NCBI RefSeq assembly: GCF_963422335.1
Contig: NZ_OY729424.1
Coordinates: 5,394,001-5,458,000, forward strand
From: an uncultured Roseateles sp.
Lineage (GTDB): Bacteria; Pseudomonadota; Gammaproteobacteria; Burkholderiales; Burkholderiaceae_C
Reading direction: 5' to 3'
Length of the DNA stretch: 64,000 nt
Both the position numbers and the translations under genes were made by a program. This document shows, one piece after another, positions 1 to 8,492 of this stretch (its first letter is position 1; each line of letters opens with the position of its first letter). The notes under the pieces were generated by a model. It ran no database searches and was not told the DNA's origin. It worked only from the letters and a program-made list of their open reading frames with translations.

Positions 1-1260
1 ATGCCGACGGCGCCGCCGGCGGCACGGCCCAGACCATCACCGTCAGCGCCACCGACGAGGACGGCACCTTTGTGCTCGGCACCAAGAGCCTCACCGTCAA
101 CAACGTCGGTCCGGCGCTGAACATCGCCGGGGCCGCCGGTCTCAACGAAGGCGGCACCTACACCCTGGCCGTTACCGGCAGCGATGCCGCCGGCGCGGCC
201 GACCCGCTGAGCTACAGCATCGACTGGGGTGATGGCTCGGCTGTGCAGAACCTGACCGCGGTCGCCCTGGCCGCGCTCGGCGGCAATGTCCAGCACGTGT
301 ATGCCGATGACGACGATGGCGTCAACAACGCCAGCCTGCGCACCATCAGCGTCACGGTCAACGACGGCGACGGTGGCACGGCCAACCAGACCAAGGACAT
401 CACCGTCAGCAATGTGGCGCCGACTGCCGCCGTCACCGGCGCCGACAGCGTCAACGAGGCCAGCCTGTACACGCTCAATGTCAGTGCAGTGACCGACCCG
501 GGGGCCGACACCCGCACGGGCTACAGCATCGCCTGGGGCGATGGCTCGACCAGCAACTTCACCGCCGCGCAATGGACGGCAGCGGCCGGCGTCTTCACCC
601 ACGCCTATGCCGATGGGGCCCTGGGCGGCACGGCGCAGACCATCAGCGTCAGCGCCACCGACGAGGACGGCACCTTTGTGCTCGGCACCAAGAACCTCAC
701 CGTCAACAATGTCGGTCCGGTGCTGAACATCTCCGGCGTGGCCAGCCTCAATGAAGGCGGAAGCTACGATTTGAGCATTGCCGGCAGCGATGCCGCCGGA
801 CCGGCCGATCCGCTGAGCTACAGCATCAACTGGGGCGATGGCTCGGCGGTGCAGAACCTGACGGCGGTCGAACTGACCGCCCTGAGCGGCCATGTGGCCC
901 ACATCTACGCCGATGACAACGACGGTCCCAACAATGCCAGCCTGCGCACCATCAGCGTCACCGTCAACGACGGCGACGGTGGCACGACCAACCAGGTCAA
1001 GGACATCACCGTCAACAATGTGGCACCGACGATCGCCCTCACGGGCGCCGCAGCGGCCACGGCCGGCCAGACCTATGCGCTGAACCTGGGCGCTGTCACC
1101 GACCCCGGCCAGGACACGGTGAGCAGCTACCTGATCGACTGGGGTGATGGCACGACGCAGACCGTGGGCGCTGCCGGCAATGTCAACCATGTGTTCGGCA
1201 CGGCGGGCAATCGCACGGTGTCGGTCGGCCTGGTGGACGAAGACGGCACCTGGGCCAATG
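1..1260 (+). repeat. 606-bp tandem repeat encoding paired PKD domains
   Basis: The segment beginning ACCGACGAGG at 51 recurs almost unchanged at 657, a period of 606 bp or 202 codons. Each unit encodes one domain with the theme GSDAAG..DPLSYSI.WGDGSAVQNL and one with the theme SVNEASLYTL..WGDGST. The final unit, from about 1030, is diverged. The window opens inside a unit, so more copies probably lie upstream. Confidence 0.8.
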
Positions 1261-1961
1261 CAGGCAGTGTGCAGGTGGCGGTGGGCGGAGGACAGGCGCA
1301 GACGGTGCGCATCGGTGATGCCCCGACACGTGAAACCGGTGCCGGCGGCCAATGGCAGCAGGCCTGGACTCATGCCGACATCACGCTCAGCCACAAGGCG
1401 GACATCACCAACGATGCCACGGCCTGGAGTGCCGTCTCGCTGACAGGAGCCAGCCCGCAGACCCTGCCCGGCCTGGATGTCTATGCCGGCGATCTCGGCG
1501 TCAGCGGCCAATCGGCAGCGACCAGCGCCGTGCGCCAGGAAATCGATGGCAAGGAAGGCCTGCGCTTCAGCCTGGACCACGAGGCCACCCAGGTGACGAT
1601 GAACCTGTCGAGATTCTTCATCAACGACGACGGCACGGTCTTCACCGAAGGCGGCTTGCTGCGACTGCTGGACAGCAATGGCCAGGAGGTCGGCTCGACC
1701 ACCTTTGCGGCCGACAGCGCCAGTGGCACCAAGCAGGTCACGCTGTCCGCAGCCGCCGGATTCGTCACCGTTGAGTTGATGGCCGGTGCCTACCACGGCA
1801 CCGAGTTCGACTTCGGTGGCTATGTCAACCCGGTCGGTGGACTGGGGGCGACGGTCTACACCGATGCCAACGGCCAGCAGCACGGCAGTGACTTCCTGGT
1901 CGACTGGATCGAGTTCCAGTTCGCTCCGATAGGCGTGCCGCTGGTGGAGTTCCTCCCGTGA
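1..1961 (+). CDS. PKD-repeat exported protein, 3' part (5' end outside window)
   Basis: The frame is open from the window's left edge (first full codon at 3), so only the C-terminal part of a larger protein is present. About 400 residues are alternating PKD-like beta-sandwich domains of about 100 residues, each with a WGDG core (e.g. SIDWGDGS) and joins such as NNVGP or NVAP. The last 200 residues are non-repetitive and rich in Gly, Asp and Thr, ending in VPLVEFLP. No Ca-binding RTX nonapeptides are visible. A type I ABC exporter and a HlyD adaptor follow at 2683 and 4400, so I infer a surface or secreted adhesin exported by that system. The repeated architecture is seen directly; the adhesin role and export route are inference. 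Confidence 0.75.
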   Translation, partial: ADGAAGGTAQTITVSATDEDGTFVLGTKSLTVNNVGPALNIAGAAGLNEGGTYTLAVTGSDAAGAADPLSYSIDWGDGSAVQNLTAVALAALGGNVQHVYADDDDGVNNASLRTISVTVNDGDGGTANQTKDITVSNVAPTAAVTGADSVNEASLYTLNVSAVTDPGADTRTGYSIAWGDGSTSNFTAAQWTAAAGVFTHAYADGALGGTAQTISVSATDEDGTFVLGTKNLTVNNVGPVLNISGVASLNEGGSYDLSIAGSDAAGPADPLSYSINWGDGSAVQNLTAVELTALSGHVAHIYADDNDGPNNASLRTISVTVNDGDGGTTNQVKDITVNNVAPTIALTGAAAATAGQTYALNLGAVTDPGQDTVSSYLIDWGDGTTQTVGAAGNVNHVFGTAGNRTVSVGLVDEDGTWANAGSVQVAVGGGQAQTVRIGDAPTRETGAGGQWQQAWTHADITLSHKADITNDATAWSAVSLTGASPQTLPGLDVYAGDLGVSGQSAATSAVRQEIDGKEGLRFSLDHEATQVTMNLSRFFINDDGTVFTEGGLLRLLDSNGQEVGSTTFAADSASGTKQVTLSAAAGFVTVELMAGAYHGTEFDFGGYVNPVGGLGATVYTDANGQQHGSDFLVDWIEFQFAPIGVPLVEFLP

Positions 1962-2043
1962 ACAGGGGGTGCTTCGGGATAGTCCTCAACACCAATCGAT
2001 GCCTGACCGTTCAAATGCAAATTCACCGCCCAACCGGGAGTCC

Positions 2044-2604
2044 ATGATGTACAGCAAATTTCGCCAGCCCGCCGCCCAGTTCATCGCTGCCACCCTACTG
2101 TCCAGCGTGGCCCTGTCCGGCCAGGCCATGGAACTGGTGAGCACGAGCTTTGCCCCCTATCTGGCCGGCACCAACGGACTGGAGTCGGACTGGAATGCCG
2201 GCCCGGCCTTCGAGCAGAGCTTTGTTCCCGTGGCCAACGCCGTGCTCGACAAGGTCGTCTGGTGGGGCTACTACAACTTCGGCAGCAGCGACAGCAGCTT
2301 CGAGGTGTTCCTGGGCGGCAGCGCGGTCCCGCTGGCGGGCAGCCTGACCACCACCTCGGCTGGCAATGGAATCACGCAGTACACGCTGGACGTCACCGAC
2401 AGCCCCCTGACGGCTAACAAGATCGCAATCTGGAACAAGAGTGAAGACGTGCGCTGGATGTGGCAGGCCACCAGCAATGCTCCGAGCGCCGAACCGGTTG
2501 CCTTCAGTCTCCAGGGCTCCCTGGTCCCCGAACCCGGTACCTGGGCCCTGATGCTGGGCGGCCTGGCCCTGTTGCCGGCCCTGCGTCGTCGCTCGCCCGA
2601 CTGA
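2044..2604 (+). CDS. PEP-CTERM sorting domain protein
   Basis: This is a 186-residue secreted protein. The ATG at 2044 is preceded by GGGAG at a normal distance; an upstream start at 1969 would add residues with no signal-peptide character. It has an N-terminal signal peptide ending near SGQAMA-type residues (about 1-28), a beta-rich middle without a recognisable domain, and a C-terminal sorting tag: VPEPGTWALM, a hydrophobic stretch, then Arg-Arg-Arg. Known PEP-CTERM proteins are processed by an exosortase (EpsH/XrtA type) and are linked to exopolysaccharide or biofilm. The gene lies between the PKD protein and its presumed exporter, which is an odd position. Confidence 0.8.
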   Translation: MMYSKFRQPAAQFIAATLLSSVALSGQAMELVSTSFAPYLAGTNGLESDWNAGPAFEQSFVPVANAVLDKVVWWGYYNFGSSDSSFEVFLGGSAVPLAGSLTTTSAGNGITQYTLDVTDSPLTANKIAIWNKSEDVRWMWQATSNAPSAEPVAFSLQGSLVPEPGTWALMLGGLALLPALRRRSPD

Positions 2605-2682
2605 AGCGCATGCGCCGCCACCGCAAGCACCCGCGTCCACCCACCTCATCAGTCACCCATCAGCCGGACTGCCGGCCGCGCC

Positions 2683-4407
2683 ATGTTCGGTTTTGAACGC
2701 CCCCCGCTGGACACGCCGCTGGGGCGTGCCGTACAGGTGACCTCGGCCACGCTGCGGCAGGTGGCCTTTTTCAGCTTCTTCATCAATCTGCTGGCCCTCA
2801 CCTCCTCGGTGTACATGCTGCAGGTCTACGACCGGGTGCTGGCCTCGCGCAGCGGCGCCACCCTGATCTATCTGACGCTGTTCGCCGCGGCCTGCCTGGC
2901 CACGCTGGCGGCGCTTGAGGTGGTGCGCTCGCGTCTGCTGGTGCGCCTGGGCGCGCGGCTGGACGCCCAATTGTCCGGCCTGGTGTTCTCCGGCACGCTG
3001 GCCGCAGGCAAAAGCGGCCAGTCGCTGCGCGACCTCGACAGCGTGCGCGGCTTTGCCACCGGTGCCACCATGCTGAGCCTGCTCGACGCCCCCTGGTCGC
3101 CGATCTACATCGGCCTGGTCTACGTGCTGCACCCCTGGCTGGGCCATGTCGCCGTGGTCGGCGGAGCGGTGCTCTTCCTGCTTGGGCTCTGGAACGAGCG
3201 CAGCACGCGCGCGCCGCTGGCCGAGGCCGGCAGGGAGATGTCGGCCAGCACCCAGTTCGCCGAAGTCTCGGCGCGCAATGCCGAGGTCATCAAGGCCATG
3301 GGCATGCTGCCGGCGCTGACCCGGCTGTGGCGCACGCGCCATGACTTCGGCATCGGCCTGCAGGGCGTGGCCAGCGACCGCGCCGGCAACGTCGCGGCCG
3401 TGGCCAAGGCGGTACGCCTGTTCCTGCAGATTGCCATCCTGGGCGTCGGCGCCTGGCTGGTGATTCTTCAGCAAAGCTCGGCCGGCGTGATGATTGCCGC
3501 CTCCATCGTGATGGGCCGCGGCCTGCAGCCGATCGAAGCGGCGATTGCCGGCTGGCGCGGCTTTCTTCAGGCCCGCGAGGCCTACCGCCGTCTGTCCAAG
3601 GACGTGGCCGGCCAGAAGCCTGAACCGGAAGCGATGCCCCTGCCCAAACCGGCCGGCCTGCTGCTGTTCGACGGCGTGTCGGGCGGGCCACCCGAGGCCC
3701 GCCGGCTGACGGTGCAGGAGCTGCGCTTCAAGCTGGAGGCGGGCAAGTGCCTGGGCATCACCGGCCCCAGCGCCGCCGGCAAATCGACCCTGGCGCGGCT
3801 GGCCGTGGGCGTGTGGCGCCCGGCCGTCGGCGTGGTGCGTCTGGACGGCGTGAACATCGCCGACTGGCGGCGCGACGACGTCGGCCCGCACATCGGCTAT
3901 CTGCCGCAGGACATCGAGCTCTTCCCCGGCACCGTGGCCGACAACATCGCCCGTTTCGGCGCCGTCGATCCGGAGAAGGTGGTCGAGGCCGCACAGCTGG
4001 CCGGCGCCCACACCATGATCCTCGCCCTCCCTCAGGGTTATGAAACCCAGATCGGCCCGGCCGGCGCCAATCTGTCGGGCGGCCAACGCCAGCGCGTCGG
4101 CCTGGCGCGGGCCTTCTACCGCACGCCGCCGCTGGTGGTGCTGGACGAGCCCACCTCCAATCTCGACGCCGAGGGCGAGAACGCCGTGCGCCAGGCGATG
4201 GAGCAGTTGCGTGCGCTGGGCAGCACCGTGATCGTCATCGCCCACCGGCCGGCCCTGCTGGGCGGCACCGACTTTCTGCTGGTCATGCTCAATGGCCAGA
4301 TCGCCAACTATGGCCCCACGGCCGAGGTCATGCCGCAGATCACCCGGCGCGTGATCGCACGGTCGGACCCCGCAACGCACGAGTCACAGGGAGCCGCCAA
4401 TGGCTGA
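2683..4407 (+). CDS. Type I secretion permease/ATPase (PrtD-like)
   Basis: This 574-residue ABC exporter has an N-terminal transmembrane region (about 25-300) and a C-terminal nucleotide-binding domain. Walker A is GPSAAGKST around residues 361-369, the signature LSGGQ is at 464-468, and Walker B ends in DE at 488-489. There is no N-terminal C39 peptidase domain, which fits the PrtD/LapB-like group rather than the bacteriocin exporters. It would form the inner-membrane energiser of a tripartite exporter. The HlyD gene overlaps its 3' end by 8 bp, so the two are translationally coupled. The substrate is presumably the PKD protein upstream. No TolC-like outer-membrane gene is in the window. Confidence 0.93.
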   Translation: MFGFERPPLDTPLGRAVQVTSATLRQVAFFSFFINLLALTSSVYMLQVYDRVLASRSGATLIYLTLFAAACLATLAALEVVRSRLLVRLGARLDAQLSGLVFSGTLAAGKSGQSLRDLDSVRGFATGATMLSLLDAPWSPIYIGLVYVLHPWLGHVAVVGGAVLFLLGLWNERSTRAPLAEAGREMSASTQFAEVSARNAEVIKAMGMLPALTRLWRTRHDFGIGLQGVASDRAGNVAAVAKAVRLFLQIAILGVGAWLVILQQSSAGVMIAASIVMGRGLQPIEAAIAGWRGFLQAREAYRRLSKDVAGQKPEPEAMPLPKPAGLLLFDGVSGGPPEARRLTVQELRFKLEAGKCLGITGPSAAGKSTLARLAVGVWRPAVGVVRLDGVNIADWRRDDVGPHIGYLPQDIELFPGTVADNIARFGAVDPEKVVEAAQLAGAHTMILALPQGYETQIGPAGANLSGGQRQRVGLARAFYRTPPLVVLDEPTSNLDAEGENAVRQAMEQLRALGSTVIVIAHRPALLGGTDFLLVMLNGQIANYGPTAEVMPQITRRVIARSDPATHESQGAANG

Positions 4408-5746
4408 TATCAGCCTCAGAGACCAGGCTCTGGCCAAGCTGGTGGTCGGTGACGAACGCGCCGCCCAGGACGGCCGCCGCTGGAACCTGATCGGCCTGGC
4501 CATCATTGCCGGCACCCTGGGCCTGTCGGCGATCTGGTCCACCGTGGCGCCGCTATCCTCGGCCGTCGTGGCGCAGGGCTCGGTCAAGGTGGACACCAGC
4601 CGCAAAAAGATCCAGCACTCCGAAGGTGGCGTGGTGAAGAAGATCCTGGTCCAGGACGGCAGCACCGTCAAGGCCGGAGACGTGCTGGTGCAGCTCGACG
4701 AGACCCGCGCCGGCGCCGCCCACGGTGTGGTCGTCGGCGGGCGCGACGTTGCCCTGGCCACCGAAGCCCGGCTCAAGGCCGAGCGTGACGAAAAGGGGGG
4801 GATCGAGTTTCCGGTCGAGCTGACCGAGCGCGCCGGCAATGATCAGGTGGCGCAGATCCTGCGCGCCCAGCAGGCCATGTTTGTCGCACGGCGCAGCTCA
4901 CGCGCCGGCGAACTCGGCATTCTGGACGAACAGGTCGCGGCCCTGCGCAACGAGATCATCGGCTTCCAGTCGCAGCAGCGCTCGAAGAACGAGCAGATCG
5001 AGAGCCTGGAGAACGATCTCAAGGGCCTGGTCGATCTCGACAAACAGGGCATGGTCGAGAAGACCCGGCTGCGCGCCGTCGATCGCGACATCGCCCGGCT
5101 CAAGGGCGAGCGTGACGAGCTGGTCTCCAAGGTCGCCTCCGGCCGCACCGCCATCAGCGAACGCGAGCTGAAGAAGTTCCAGGTCAAGCGCGCCTTCCAG
5201 GAAGACGTGGCCAACGAGCTGAAGAAAGTGCAGTCCGAGAACTACGAGCTGATCGAACGCGCCAGCGCCACCAAGCGCACGCTGGAACTGACCGAGCTGC
5301 GCGCGCCGGTCAGCGGCACCGTCACCGAGCTCAAGGTTCACACCGCCGGCGGCGTGATCGGCCCCGGCGAGGTGGTGATGGAGCTGGTGCCCAGCGATGA
5401 CCGCCTGGTGCTGGAGGCCCGCGTGCTGCCCACCGACATCGACCGCGTGATGGTCGGCCAGCAGGCCGGCCTGAAGCTGCATGCCTTCAATCCGCGCACC
5501 ACGCCCGAGCTCAATGGCAGCGTCACCTACGTCTCGGCCGATGCGGTGCTGGACCCGCGCACCGAGCTGAGCTATTTCACCGTCAAGCTCGATGTGCCCA
5601 AGGCCGAACTGGAGCGATTGGGCGAGCTGAAGGTGCAGCCCGGCATGCAGGCCGACATCTTCATCCGCACCGGCGAGCGCACCTTCTTCGGCTATCTGCT
5701 GCAGCCGCTGGTGGACAGCTTCCGCAAGGCCTGGCTGGAGCGCTGA
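4400..5746 (+). CDS. HlyD-family type I secretion adaptor
   Basis: This 448-residue periplasmic adaptor (membrane fusion protein) has a short cytoplasmic N-terminus, one transmembrane helix at about residues 28-48, a biotinyl-lipoyl-like half beginning near VDTSRKKIQHSEGG, a long coiled coil (about 140-290, rich in Glu, Lys, Arg and Leu) and a C-terminal beta-barrel region ending in the family-typical block RTFFGYLLQPL. It would link the ABC exporter to an outer-membrane TolC homologue encoded elsewhere. The start ATG overlaps the exporter's stop. Length and layout match the PrtE/HlyD family. Confidence 0.93.
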   Translation: MADISLRDQALAKLVVGDERAAQDGRRWNLIGLAIIAGTLGLSAIWSTVAPLSSAVVAQGSVKVDTSRKKIQHSEGGVVKKILVQDGSTVKAGDVLVQLDETRAGAAHGVVVGGRDVALATEARLKAERDEKGGIEFPVELTERAGNDQVAQILRAQQAMFVARRSSRAGELGILDEQVAALRNEIIGFQSQQRSKNEQIESLENDLKGLVDLDKQGMVEKTRLRAVDRDIARLKGERDELVSKVASGRTAISERELKKFQVKRAFQEDVANELKKVQSENYELIERASATKRTLELTELRAPVSGTVTELKVHTAGGVIGPGEVVMELVPSDDRLVLEARVLPTDIDRVMVGQQAGLKLHAFNPRTTPELNGSVTYVSADAVLDPRTELSYFTVKLDVPKAELERLGELKVQPGMQADIFIRTGERTFFGYLLQPLVDSFRKAWLER

Positions 5747-5797
5747 CAGGCCTGGCACGAGCGCATCAAGCGAGGGCATCAATAATGGGGCACCAAG

Positions 5798-6937
5798 ATG
5801 CCCTGGAGCCTGCCCGTGACTGATTCCCCTGCACCCACCGGCCCGCTGGCCGGCCTGCGCATCGTCGAATTCGCCGGTATCGGCCCGGGGCCCTTCTGCA
5901 GCATGCTGCTGGCCGACATGGGCGCCGAGGTGATTGTCATCGAGCGTGCAGGAGGAGGCTTGAGCGTGGGCGCCGGCGGCATGCTCAACCGCGGCAAGCG
6001 TTCGATCGCGCTGAATCTGAAACTGCCCGCCGACCTGGAAGCCGCCCAGCGCCTGCTAGCCCGCGCCGACGGCCTGATCGAGGGCTACCGCCCCGGCGTG
6101 ATGGAACGCCTGGGCCTGGGGCCGGAGCCGGCGCTGGCCCGCAATCCGCGCCTGGTCTACGGCCGCGTCACCGGCTGGGGCCAGACCGGCCCGCTGGCCC
6201 AGGCCGCCGGCCATGACATCAACTATGTGGCCCTGACCGGCGTGCTGAGCCTGTCGGCCCGGACCGACGCCGCGCCGACGATCCCGGCGACGATGATTGG
6301 CGACATGGCCGGCGGTGCCCTGTTCCTGGCCTTCGGCCTGGTCTGCGCGCTGCTGGAGGCGCGGCAGTCCGGCCGCGGCCAGGTCATCGATGCGGCCATG
6401 GTCGATGGCGTCAACACCATGGCGACCCTGATCCACAGCCTGCGCGGGCAGGGCTTCTGGCGCGATCGTCCGGAGCAGAACTTCTTTCTCCACAGCTCGC
6501 CGTTCTACGACACCTTCGAGTGCGCCGACGGCAAGCACCTGAGCCTGGGCGCCATCGAGCCGCAGTTTTATGCCGAGTTGCTGCAACGCCTGGGTTTCGA
6601 CGATGTGGACGCCGCACGCCAATACCAGGTGCATGACTGGCCCGAGTTGCGTGCCCGGGTGGTCGAGCGCATCCGCACGCGTACGCGGGACGCCTGGTGC
6701 GCCCTGCTGGAAGGCACCGATGCCTGCGTGGCACCGGTATTGAGCCTGGCCGAAGCGCCCGGCCATCCGCACCACCAGGCACGCGGCAATTTCGTCGAGG
6801 TGGAAGGCCGCTTGCAGCCAGCGCCCTCGCCCCGCTTCTCCAGAACCCCGGCACGCCGGCCGCAGACACCGCCGGAGCCTGGGGCGCACACGCAGGACAT
6901 CCTGCGGGAACTGGGGCTGGTTACCAAACCGAGCTGA
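5798..6937 (+). CDS. CaiB/BaiF family protein, alpha-methylacyl-CoA racemase-like
   Basis: This 379-residue protein has the class III CoA-transferase fold. The N-terminus LRIVEFAGIGPGPFC is typical of the alpha-methylacyl-CoA racemase branch. The residues used for proton transfer in that branch are present as His139 (AGHDINY) and Asp169 (IGDMAGG). The expected reaction is epimerisation of 2-methylacyl-CoA thioesters so that branched chains can enter beta-oxidation. A GTG at 5816 is an alternative start, because the Shine-Dalgarno sequence before 5798 is weak. It stands alone, with no obvious operon partner. A CoA-transferase activity cannot be excluded from sequence. Confidence 0.82.
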   Translation: MPWSLPVTDSPAPTGPLAGLRIVEFAGIGPGPFCSMLLADMGAEVIVIERAGGGLSVGAGGMLNRGKRSIALNLKLPADLEAAQRLLARADGLIEGYRPGVMERLGLGPEPALARNPRLVYGRVTGWGQTGPLAQAAGHDINYVALTGVLSLSARTDAAPTIPATMIGDMAGGALFLAFGLVCALLEARQSGRGQVIDAAMVDGVNTMATLIHSLRGQGFWRDRPEQNFFLHSSPFYDTFECADGKHLSLGAIEPQFYAELLQRLGFDDVDAARQYQVHDWPELRARVVERIRTRTRDAWCALLEGTDACVAPVLSLAEAPGHPHHQARGNFVEVEGRLQPAPSPRFSRTPARRPQTPPEPGAHTQDILRELGLVTKPS

Positions 6938-7204
6938 GCGCGCGGGACACAGGCCCGGGTGCAACGGGATCAGCCCGTGCCACTGCCGCGATGACCCCGT
7001 CAGGCGATTGGATATCCGCCCCTCGCACAGACGAGACCTCGGCTGAGCCGATAGGACTAGACCTGGCCCCGCCAGGCCTCTGCCCTGTCATGCGGGCTGA
7101 TGACGATGGTGCTGCACGGCCTTACCGCAGCGCAGGTCCGCCCGGCCGCCGCCTTCCTGTTCCGACCTCGCGCGCTTCCATCCTCGACAAGGAGCCTCAC
7201 CCTC

Positions 7205-7939
7205 ATGATGACGACCCTCAAACACAGCCTGCTCGCCGCGGCCGCCCTGGCCCTGTGCGGCGCCGCGCAGGCCGCCGCGCCGAAGTTCAGCGACAACTTC
7301 AGCAGCCTGGCCAACTGGACCCTGCTGGGCGACGTCAGCAGCTACAGCGGCTATGGCGTCATGACCACCGCCAGCAGCACCGAGGGCGACGACTTCCCCA
7401 TGCCCAACGGCGCCGCCAACCTGTCTGGCAACAACCCGGTCGATGCCAATGCAGGGCCCGCCGGCATCGAGGCCTTTGTCGGTCTGGCCACCGGCGCGCT
7501 GAACCTGTCGGCTATCGACAAGGCCACCGAGGGCTCCGCCATCAAGCGCAGCTTCGATGTCAAGGCCGGCGACAAGCTCAGCGTCGACTGGCTGCTGGTC
7601 ACCAACGATACCGGCACCGGCTTCGGCCTGGACTATGGCTTTGCGGTCATCGACGGCCATTTCATCCCGCTGGCCAGTGCCAGCAACGCCAACACCCCCT
7701 TCGCCCAGCCCTATCCCTGGTCGACGGCACCCGGCCACCTGGACTACACCTTCCAGCACAGCGGCACCATCAACGTGGCCTTCGGTGTGGTCGATGTGCT
7801 GGACCGCAGCGCCAGCACGGCCCTCGGCATCGACCAGCTCAGCCTCACCGCCGCCGTGCCCGAACCCGGCACCTACGGGCTGATGATGGCCGGTCTGGGC
7901 CTGCTGTGCACGGTTGCTCGCCGCCGCAGCAGCAAGTAA
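7205..7939 (+). CDS. PEP-CTERM sorting domain protein
   Basis: This is a 244-residue exported protein. The ATG at 7205 has AAGGAG ten bases upstream and opens a clear signal peptide (MMTTLKHSLLAAAALALCG, cleavage near AQAA); an upstream start at 7100 adds non-signal sequence. The mature part is a beta-rich, Asn/Asp/Gly-rich domain, possibly a lectin-like sandwich, but I do not recognise the family. The C-terminus carries VPEPGTYGLM, a hydrophobic helix and ARRRSSK, a standard PEP-CTERM tag processed by exosortase. It has its own 267-bp upstream region. Confidence 0.82.
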   Translation: MMTTLKHSLLAAAALALCGAAQAAAPKFSDNFSSLANWTLLGDVSSYSGYGVMTTASSTEGDDFPMPNGAANLSGNNPVDANAGPAGIEAFVGLATGALNLSAIDKATEGSAIKRSFDVKAGDKLSVDWLLVTNDTGTGFGLDYGFAVIDGHFIPLASASNANTPFAQPYPWSTAPGHLDYTFQHSGTINVAFGVVDVLDRSASTALGIDQLSLTAAVPEPGTYGLMMAGLGLLCTVARRRSSK

Positions 7940-7943
7940 GGCA

Positions 7944-7960
7944 GGCAGTTGGCAACTGCC
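7944..7960 (+). terminator. Short perfect hairpin after PEP-CTERM gene
   Basis: GGCAGTT and AACTGCC flank a GGC loop five bases after the stop codon. There is no T-tract, so it may protect the mRNA 3' end rather than terminate transcription. Confidence 0.3.
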
Positions 7961-7975
7961 GCCGGACGCCAGCAG

Positions 7976-8188
7976 TCACACGCGGGTCTCCGCCCATTCA
8001 TCAAAGCTTGACTCAGTGACCGTCAAGCCATCAAGGGTGGCAATTTCCTGTTCGCCGCACGGCAGCGGCGTCCGGGCCGCCGAAGGGGCCGGAGCGACCC
8101 CAGCCCCCTTGGGTGAGATCGCAAGCGAAGACAGCAATTTGCTGAACGGAAACAGTACCAGCGGCGAGTGAGGTTGCTGATGTTGCAT
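7976..8188 (-). CDS. Possible small hypothetical protein (70 aa)
   Basis: A minus-strand ORF starts with ATG at 8188, with AAGGTGA five bases upstream, and encodes 70 residues ending SSFDEWAETRV. I recognise no domain. Its support is the good Shine-Dalgarno sequence and the normal residue mix, with an acidic C-terminus rather than the Arg/Pro/His-rich look of antisense frames. It sits in an otherwise empty stretch between a PEP-CTERM gene and a tRNA gene. It is unproven and could be a chance ORF. Confidence 0.4.
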   Translation of the reverse strand: MQHQQPHSPLVLFPFSKLLSSLAISPKGAGVAPAPSAARTPLPCGEQEIATLDGLTVTESSFDEWAETRV

Positions 8189-8245
8189 GGTCTTCACCTT
8201 GAGGATCAGATAGTGCAAGCATCGGCGCTGGCGTCCGGTTCGTCA

Positions 8246-8285
8246 TCCCCAAGAAGGGGGCCCCCTCTTGGGGGGGCTCCCCCCA
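8246..8285. repeat. REP-like GC-rich palindrome
   Basis: CCCAAGA, a GGGGGCCCCC core and TCTTGGG form a nearly perfect palindrome, followed by another G-run/C-run pair. This kind of intergenic palindrome is common in Burkholderiales genomes. Together with the possible small ORF it accounts for most of the 7940-8355 gap. Confidence 0.5.
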
Positions 8286-8302
8286 GAAAATCCTCCGGAA
8301 AC

Positions 8303-8338
8303 GGAAAACGGGTTAGAAGCTCACGCTTCTAACCCGTT
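8303..8338 (-). terminator. Intrinsic terminator of tRNA-Arg (copy 1)
   Basis: A 14-bp perfect stem, AACGGGTTAGAAGC with its complement, encloses a 4-base loop. Read on the minus strand it is followed by TTTTCC. It lies 18 bases beyond the tRNA 3' end. Confidence 0.8.
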
Positions 8339-8355
8339 GATTCTCTTCTTGTTTT

Positions 8356-8432
8356 TGGTGCGGCTGGCAGGAATCGAACCCACGACCCCTTGGTTCGTAG
8401 CCAAGTACTCTATCCAGCTGAGCTACAGCCGC
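8356..8432 (-). tRNA. tRNA-Arg (anticodon ACG), copy 1
   Basis: The 77-nt cloverleaf includes an encoded CCA. The acceptor stem is GCGGCTG/CAGCCGC, the D-arm contains AGCTCAGCTGGATAGAGT, the anticodon stem CTTGG/CCAAG encloses the loop CTACGAA, and the T-arm contains GGTTCGATTCC. The anticodon is ACG, which is normally deaminated to ICG and reads CGU, CGC and CGA. The sequence is identical over all 77 nt to the copy at 35674. Confidence 0.97.
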
Positions 8433-8442
8433 GCAGCTTTGC

Positions 8443-8448
8443 ATTATA
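8443..8448 (-). promoter_or_regulatory. -10 box of tRNA-Arg copy 1
   Basis: A perfect TATAAT on the minus strand lies ten bases before the tRNA 5' end. I see no good -35 hexamer at the usual spacing. Confidence 0.55.
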
Positions 8449-8492
8449 CATCGCAAATTGGTGTCTTTCCGCCGACCGGGTGAGGAATCGCC

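Noticed and set aside
2653..4380. 575-codon antisense frame opposite the type I exporter gene
   Set aside because: It has no start signals and biased His/Gln/Ala composition, and mirrors a well-supported ABC exporter gene.
8268..8483. Plus-strand ORF crossing tRNA-Arg copy 1
   Set aside because: It is simply the reverse complement of the tRNA translated (phrases such as AGIEPTTPWF). This is a well-known false gene type.
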